Assembly: GCF_002198655.1 (NCBI RefSeq)
Contig: NZ_MWLN01000197.1
Coordinates: 1-35,077 of the forward strand
Origin: Kineosporia sp. A_224
GTDB lineage: Bacteria > Actinomycetota > Actinomycetes > Actinomycetales > Kineosporiaceae
DNA length: 35,077 nucleotides
Reading direction: 5' to 3'
Part shown: positions 32,239-35,077 of the stretch, in pieces
How the letters are laid out: each line of letters opens with the position of its first letter
How positions within the stretch are numbered: position 1 is the stretch's first letter
Translations under genes and position numbers: made by a program
Notes under the pieces: generated by a model
What the model was told of the DNA's origin: nothing
Seen by the model: the letters and a program-made list of their open reading frames with translations, nothing else
Databases searched by the model: none

Positions 32239-33000
32239 GTGGCGGTTGGGGAGCGGGTCAGCGCCCGTACGGCGGTCTTCGCGCCGCTGACCTCAGGCGG
32301 CCGGGCCGAGGCGGTGGTCCAGCGGATCACCGAGTCGGCCTCCCTCGGGCTGCTCGCGGACGGCGAGCAGCTGCCGAGCGAGACCGAGCTCGCCGCGCAG
32401 CTCGGGGTCTCCACGGTCACGCTGCGGGAGGCGCTCGCCTCGCTGCGGGAGCAGGGGCTCGTCGAGACCCGGCGCGGCCGCAACGGCGGCAGCTTCATCC
32501 GGGCCCCCGGCGACCCGACGAAGACCGACCTGCGCTCGCGGCTGTCCGCGCTGAGCGTCTCCGACCTGCGCGACGCCGGGGACGAGCTCGCCTCCGTGTC
32601 CGGCGCCGCCGCCCGGCTCGCGGCGTCCCGGGCGTCGACGGACAACGTCCGCCGCCTGCTCACCCTCGCCGAGCGGATCGGCGCCGCCGCCGGCGTCGGG
32701 GACCGCACGCGCGCGGACAGCCGGTTCCACATCGAGGTCGCCGTCTCGGCGGCGTCCGAGCGGCTCACCCGCAGCGAGGTCTCGCTCCAGGGCGAGCTCG
32801 GCCTGCTCCTGTGGGGCGCCGCGAGCGCGGCCGGGCACGCCGCCGAGTCCGCCGAGCAGCACCGCGCGATCGCCCTCGCGATCTCCCGGGAGGACGCCGG
32901 ACTGGCCCGGGACCTCGCCGAGCGGCACGTCGAGCAGAACATGCACCGGCTCATCGAGGCCCGGATCGAGCTGCACGGAGGTGGCGGGCGTGGTCGTTGA
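32239..33000 (+). CDS. GntR-family regulator with FCD ligand domain
   Basis: A 253 aa regulator from GTG 32239 (weak Shine-Dalgarno; the exact start is uncertain). The N-terminal winged helix is clear: RAEAVVQRITESASLGLLAD, GEQLPSETELAAQLGVSTVT and LREALASLREQGLVETRRGR with GGSFIR. The C-terminal FCD domain has ADSRFHIEVAVSAAS and EQHRAIALAI with a later AERHVEQN, giving the Asp/His set that usually binds a metal and a carboxylate ligand. It diverges from the APC permease and overlaps the Cache-domain gene by 11 bp. The shared AACTATGAAG element in both flanking promoters is its likely operator. Confidence 0.88.
   Translation: MAVGERVSARTAVFAPLTSGGRAEAVVQRITESASLGLLADGEQLPSETELAAQLGVSTVTLREALASLREQGLVETRRGRNGGSFIRAPGDPTKTDLRSRLSALSVSDLRDAGDELASVSGAAARLAASRASTDNVRRLLTLAERIGAAAGVGDRTRADSRFHIEVAVSAASERLTRSEVSLQGELGLLLWGAASAAGHAAESAEQHRAIALAISREDAGLARDLAERHVEQNMHRLIEARIELHGGGGRGR
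32977..32981 (+). promoter_or_regulatory. Shine-Dalgarno GGAGG that sets the Cache gene start
   Basis: GGAGG inside the 3' end of the GntR gene, 8 nt before GTG 32990. GTG 32981 overlaps it and so is a less likely start. Confidence 0.6.
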
Positions 33001-33733
33001 CGGGCCGGGCCGCGGCGGTGCGACGGCCGGCGACGTGGTGGCCGTCGCCGCGCTGCTCGCCGCGCCGGTCGAGCGGATCTTCGGCGAGCTGGGCCCGATC
33101 GCGACCGCGTTCGCCGGGATCGTCGCGGCCGCCGCGGCGGCCGGCCGCCGGCCGGTGGTCGCGGACCTCGCCGGGCTGCGCCCGCTCGCGGACGCCGCCA
33201 TGGGCGCCGACGGGCTGCTCGTCGGGGCCGGGGTCGTCCTCGAGCCCGGGCTGCTGGCGGACGCCGACCGGTACCTCGAGTGGCGCCAGCGCGGCCGCGA
33301 CGGCCGCTACGGCGCCCTCGTGCTCGACGTCGACCCGGCGAGCGAGGACCCGTACGACTACCCCGAGATGGAGTGGTTCCGGGTGCCGCGCGACGAGCGC
33401 CGGCGGATGGTCGGCGGCCCGTACTTCGACTACCGCGGCGCCGACCGGTTCGCGCTGACGTTCGCGCTGCCGGTCGTCGTCGACGGGGTGTTCGCCGGGG
33501 TGGCGGGGGCCGACGTCCCGCTCGCGGTGCTCGAGGCCGAGCTGCTGCCGGTGCTCCGCCGGATCCGCACCCGGGCCGCGCTCGTCAACCACGAGAGCCG
33601 CGTCGTCACCGCGAACACGCCGCACTACGCCACCGGCGCCCGGGTGCGTCCCGGCGGGCCGGGGGAGCCGCTCGAGGTCGTCCCCGCCGTCGAGGACCTG
33701 CCCTGGGACCTGCTCGTCGCCGCTGCGGGCTGA
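32990..33733 (+). CDS. Soluble Cache-domain (PDC-like) sensor protein
   Basis: A 247 aa protein from GTG 32990, overlapping the GntR gene end by 11 bp. The N-terminal 75 residues are helical (ALLAAPVERIFGELG and TAFAGIVAAAAAA). From about 75 a dCache-like fold follows: GLLVGAGVVLEPGLL, RYLEWRQRG, PEMEWFRVP, GGPYFDYRG, RFALTFALPVV and VFAGVAGADVPL, the order of motifs seen in extracellular amino-acid or amine Cache sensors. Here there is no signal peptide, transmembrane helix or output domain, so it looks like a free cytosolic ligand-binding module. Coupling to GntR suggests it helps sense or buffer the inducer. Confidence 0.8.
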   Translation: MVVDGPGRGGATAGDVVAVAALLAAPVERIFGELGPIATAFAGIVAAAAAAGRRPVVADLAGLRPLADAAMGADGLLVGAGVVLEPGLLADADRYLEWRQRGRDGRYGALVLDVDPASEDPYDYPEMEWFRVPRDERRRMVGGPYFDYRGADRFALTFALPVVVDGVFAGVAGADVPLAVLEAELLPVLRRIRTRAALVNHESRVVTANTPHYATGARVRPGGPGEPLEVVPAVEDLPWDLLVAAAG

Positions 33734-33783
33734 CCCGCCGTCCGGTGCGGACGGCACCCCCCGGCCCGTCCGTGGGCCTGCGC

Positions 33784-33836
33784 GTCAACCCCTTGACAAA
33801 TAAAACTATGAAGTCAATGGTTTGGCGTCATGACGC
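33784..33836 (+). promoter_or_regulatory. P450 promoter with shared element and three dyads
   Basis: TTGACA (33793-33798), 17 nt, AATGGT (33816-33821); the predicted start of transcription falls at or next to the ATG (33830), and no Shine-Dalgarno is present, so the mRNA may be leaderless. AACTATGAAGTCAATGG (33804-33820) matches the permease promoter element. Dyads are GTCAA-CCCC-TTGAC (33784-33797), TTGAC-N15-GTCAA (33793-33817) and the 12 bp palindrome GCGTCATGACGC over the start codon (33825-33836). Confidence 0.62.
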
Positions 33837-35056
33837 AGACACCCACCGCCGCGACGCCCCCGCTGTCGTGGGACGACCTCGCGTACCTGCCCGTCTCGGA
33901 CCCCACGTTCTCGGTGCAGTCGGACGCCGTCCGGCAGGCCCGCGCGCAGGGCTGGTGCGCCCGCACGCCCTACGGGCTCGCCGTCCTGCGCTACGACGAG
34001 GTCAACAAGCTCATCAAGGACCGGCGCCTGCGGCAGGGCAGCTGGGCGTGGCCCGCGCACAACGGCGTCACGGGGCGGTTCGCCGACTGGTGGGCGGGCT
34101 GGCTGCTCAACATGGAGGGCGAGGACCACGCCCGGCTGCGCCGCCTGCTCAACCCGGCGTTCTCCCCGCGTGCGCTCGCCGAGCTCTCGCCGACGTTCGT
34201 CGCGCTGGCGAACGAGCTCGTCGACGGGTTCGCCGCGACCGGTGAGTGCGAGTACGTCTCGCAGTTCGCCGAGCCGTACGCCGCCCGCGTCGTCGCGATG
34301 CTCCTGGGGATCCCCGAGGAGGAGTGGCCGGCGATCGCCGAGGTCTCGGCGACGATCGGGCTCGCGATGGGCGTGACGTTCGCCCAGGAGCTGCCGCGCA
34401 TCGAGGACGCCCTCGACCGGCTCTTCGCCTACTGCGACGCGATCATCGCCGACCGGACGGCGAACCCGCGCGACGACTTCGCGACGACCCTCGTGCTCGC
34501 CCAGCGGGACGGCGAGCGGCTCAGCCGGACCGAGCTGCGCGACTCGATGGCACTGCTCGTGTTCGGCGGCTTCGACACGACCCGCAACCAGCTCGCGCTG
34601 GCGATGAAGACCTTCGCCGAGCACCCCGACCAGTGGGCGCTGCTCGCGCAGCGGCCCGACCTCGGCAAGGCCGCGGTCGAGGAGGTCATGCGGGTCAGCC
34701 CGACGGTGACCTGGGTGACCCGGGAGGCGTTGGCGGACTTCGAGTTCCAGGGGCTGCGGATCGAGGCCGGGACGACGGTCCACCTCTTCTCGGAGTCCGC
34801 CGGGACCGACCCCCTCGCGTTCGCCGACCCCGCCTTCGACATCACCGCCGAGGGCCGGGTCCCGCACTTCGGGTTCGGTGGCGGCGCGCACCACTGCCTC
34901 GGGCACTTCGTCGGCCGGATGGACATGTCCGTCGCGCTGCCGATCCTCGCGCGCCGGATGCCCGACCTGCGGATCGGGCCGGGCGCGGAGTGGATGCCGC
35001 TGTCCGGCAACACCGGCGCGCACCGGCTCCCGCTGCTGTTCACCCCGCAGTCCTGA
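33830..35056 (+). CDS. Cytochrome P450
   Basis: Soluble bacterial class I-type P450 of 408 aa from ATG 33830. The I-helix oxygen-activation motif is GGFDTT (246-251; usually A-G-x-D-T-T, so the first Ala is Gly), the K-helix ExxR is Glu285 to Arg288, and the heme loop FGGGAHHCLG (349-358) has the cysteine ligand Cys356. The C-helix segment MEGEDHARLRRLLNPAF (95-111) holds the heme-propionate residues. It needs a ferredoxin and reductase; none is adjacent, though the box FNR/7Fe ferredoxin at 12113-13532 could in principle serve. It appears to belong to the GntR/Cache/APC regulon through its promoter. The substrate is unknown. Confidence 0.93.
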   Translation: MTQTPTAATPPLSWDDLAYLPVSDPTFSVQSDAVRQARAQGWCARTPYGLAVLRYDEVNKLIKDRRLRQGSWAWPAHNGVTGRFADWWAGWLLNMEGEDHARLRRLLNPAFSPRALAELSPTFVALANELVDGFAATGECEYVSQFAEPYAARVVAMLLGIPEEEWPAIAEVSATIGLAMGVTFAQELPRIEDALDRLFAYCDAIIADRTANPRDDFATTLVLAQRDGERLSRTELRDSMALLVFGGFDTTRNQLALAMKTFAEHPDQWALLAQRPDLGKAAVEEVMRVSPTVTWVTREALADFEFQGLRIEAGTTVHLFSESAGTDPLAFADPAFDITAEGRVPHFGFGGGAHHCLGHFVGRMDMSVALPILARRMPDLRIGPGAEWMPLSGNTGAHRLPLLFTPQS

Positions 35057-35077
35057 CCCCGCACCGAGCCCCACCGC

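Noticed and set aside
28671-32954. Minus-strand frame of 1427 codons that could suggest one giant protein
   Set aside because: Only its last 612 codons (from GTG 30509) show real domains; the rest runs in the wrong frame through the APC permease and antisense to GntR.

Overview
The window is about 35 kb of very GC-rich DNA with dense coding, GTG/TTG starts, 1-4 bp stop/start overlaps and long spurious antisense frames. This fits a high-GC actinobacterium (Actinomycetota). PaaX, PucR, FCD-type GntR and TetR regulators, a 7Fe ferredoxin and a DUF6158-like protein agree with that. I cannot name a genus. No rRNA, tRNA, CRISPR array, transposase or phage gene was seen; the region reads as chromosomal catabolic DNA.

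Layout. (1) 1-4252, minus strand: a MacB/LolD-type ABC exporter (ATPase cut by the window edge, plus two unequal FtsX-like permeases) and a soluble GGDEF diguanylate cyclase. (2) 4472-15607, mostly plus strand: an aerobic benzoyl-CoA ('box') pathway. It holds the semialdehyde dehydrogenase (boxD), benzoyl-CoA 2,3-epoxidase oxygenase (boxB), a PaaX-family regulator on the opposite strand, the ring-opening lyase boxC, benzoate-CoA ligase, a thioredoxin-reductase-like ferredoxin-NADP reductase, a 7Fe ferredoxin, a TIM-barrel amidohydrolase, a gamma-carbonic-anhydrase/PaaY-like hexapeptide protein and a DUF6158-like protein. No BoxA-type reductase is present; the FNR and ferredoxin probably replace it. 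The boxD, boxB and boxC promoters share a near-identical signature, a spaced dyad CTACA-N25-YGTAG with TGACG at the -35, which is a strong candidate for the PaaX-family operator. (3) 15668-16219: a small P-loop kinase-like protein. (4) 16233-19881: a PucR-type regulator divergent from a fusion of a class II aldolase and a class III aminotransferase. (5) 19949-23065: an SRPBCC protein, a trimethylamine/dimethylamine-dehydrogenase-like iron-sulfur flavoprotein and a GXWXG/DUF4334 protein. (6) 23082-26101: an acyl-CoA dehydrogenase, SDR and EthD operon controlled from a nested palindrome by a divergent TetR regulator. (7) 26098-32068, minus strand: an APC permease, a cNMP/CBS/DUF294 protein, an alpha/beta hydrolase and a metallo-beta-lactamase-fold hydrolase in one tight operon, then a long hairpin and a small membrane protein. 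(8) 32239-35056, plus strand: a GntR regulator translationally coupled to a soluble Cache-domain protein, then a cytochrome P450.

How it works together. Benzoate is activated to benzoyl-CoA, epoxidised by BoxB with electrons probably passing NADPH to FNR to 7Fe ferredoxin, cleaved by BoxC with loss of formate, and oxidised by BoxD to 3,4-dehydroadipyl-CoA. At the right end, the permease/GntR intergenic region and the P450 promoter share an unusual AT-rich element (core AACTATGAAG) lying between the predicted -35 and -10. This suggests one GntR regulon joining uptake (APC permease), sensing (Cache protein) and oxidation (P450) of an unknown small molecule. The most distinctive items are the BoxA-less electron chain with its shared box promoter code, the aldolase-aminotransferase fusion, and the GntR/Cache/P450/APC regulon.
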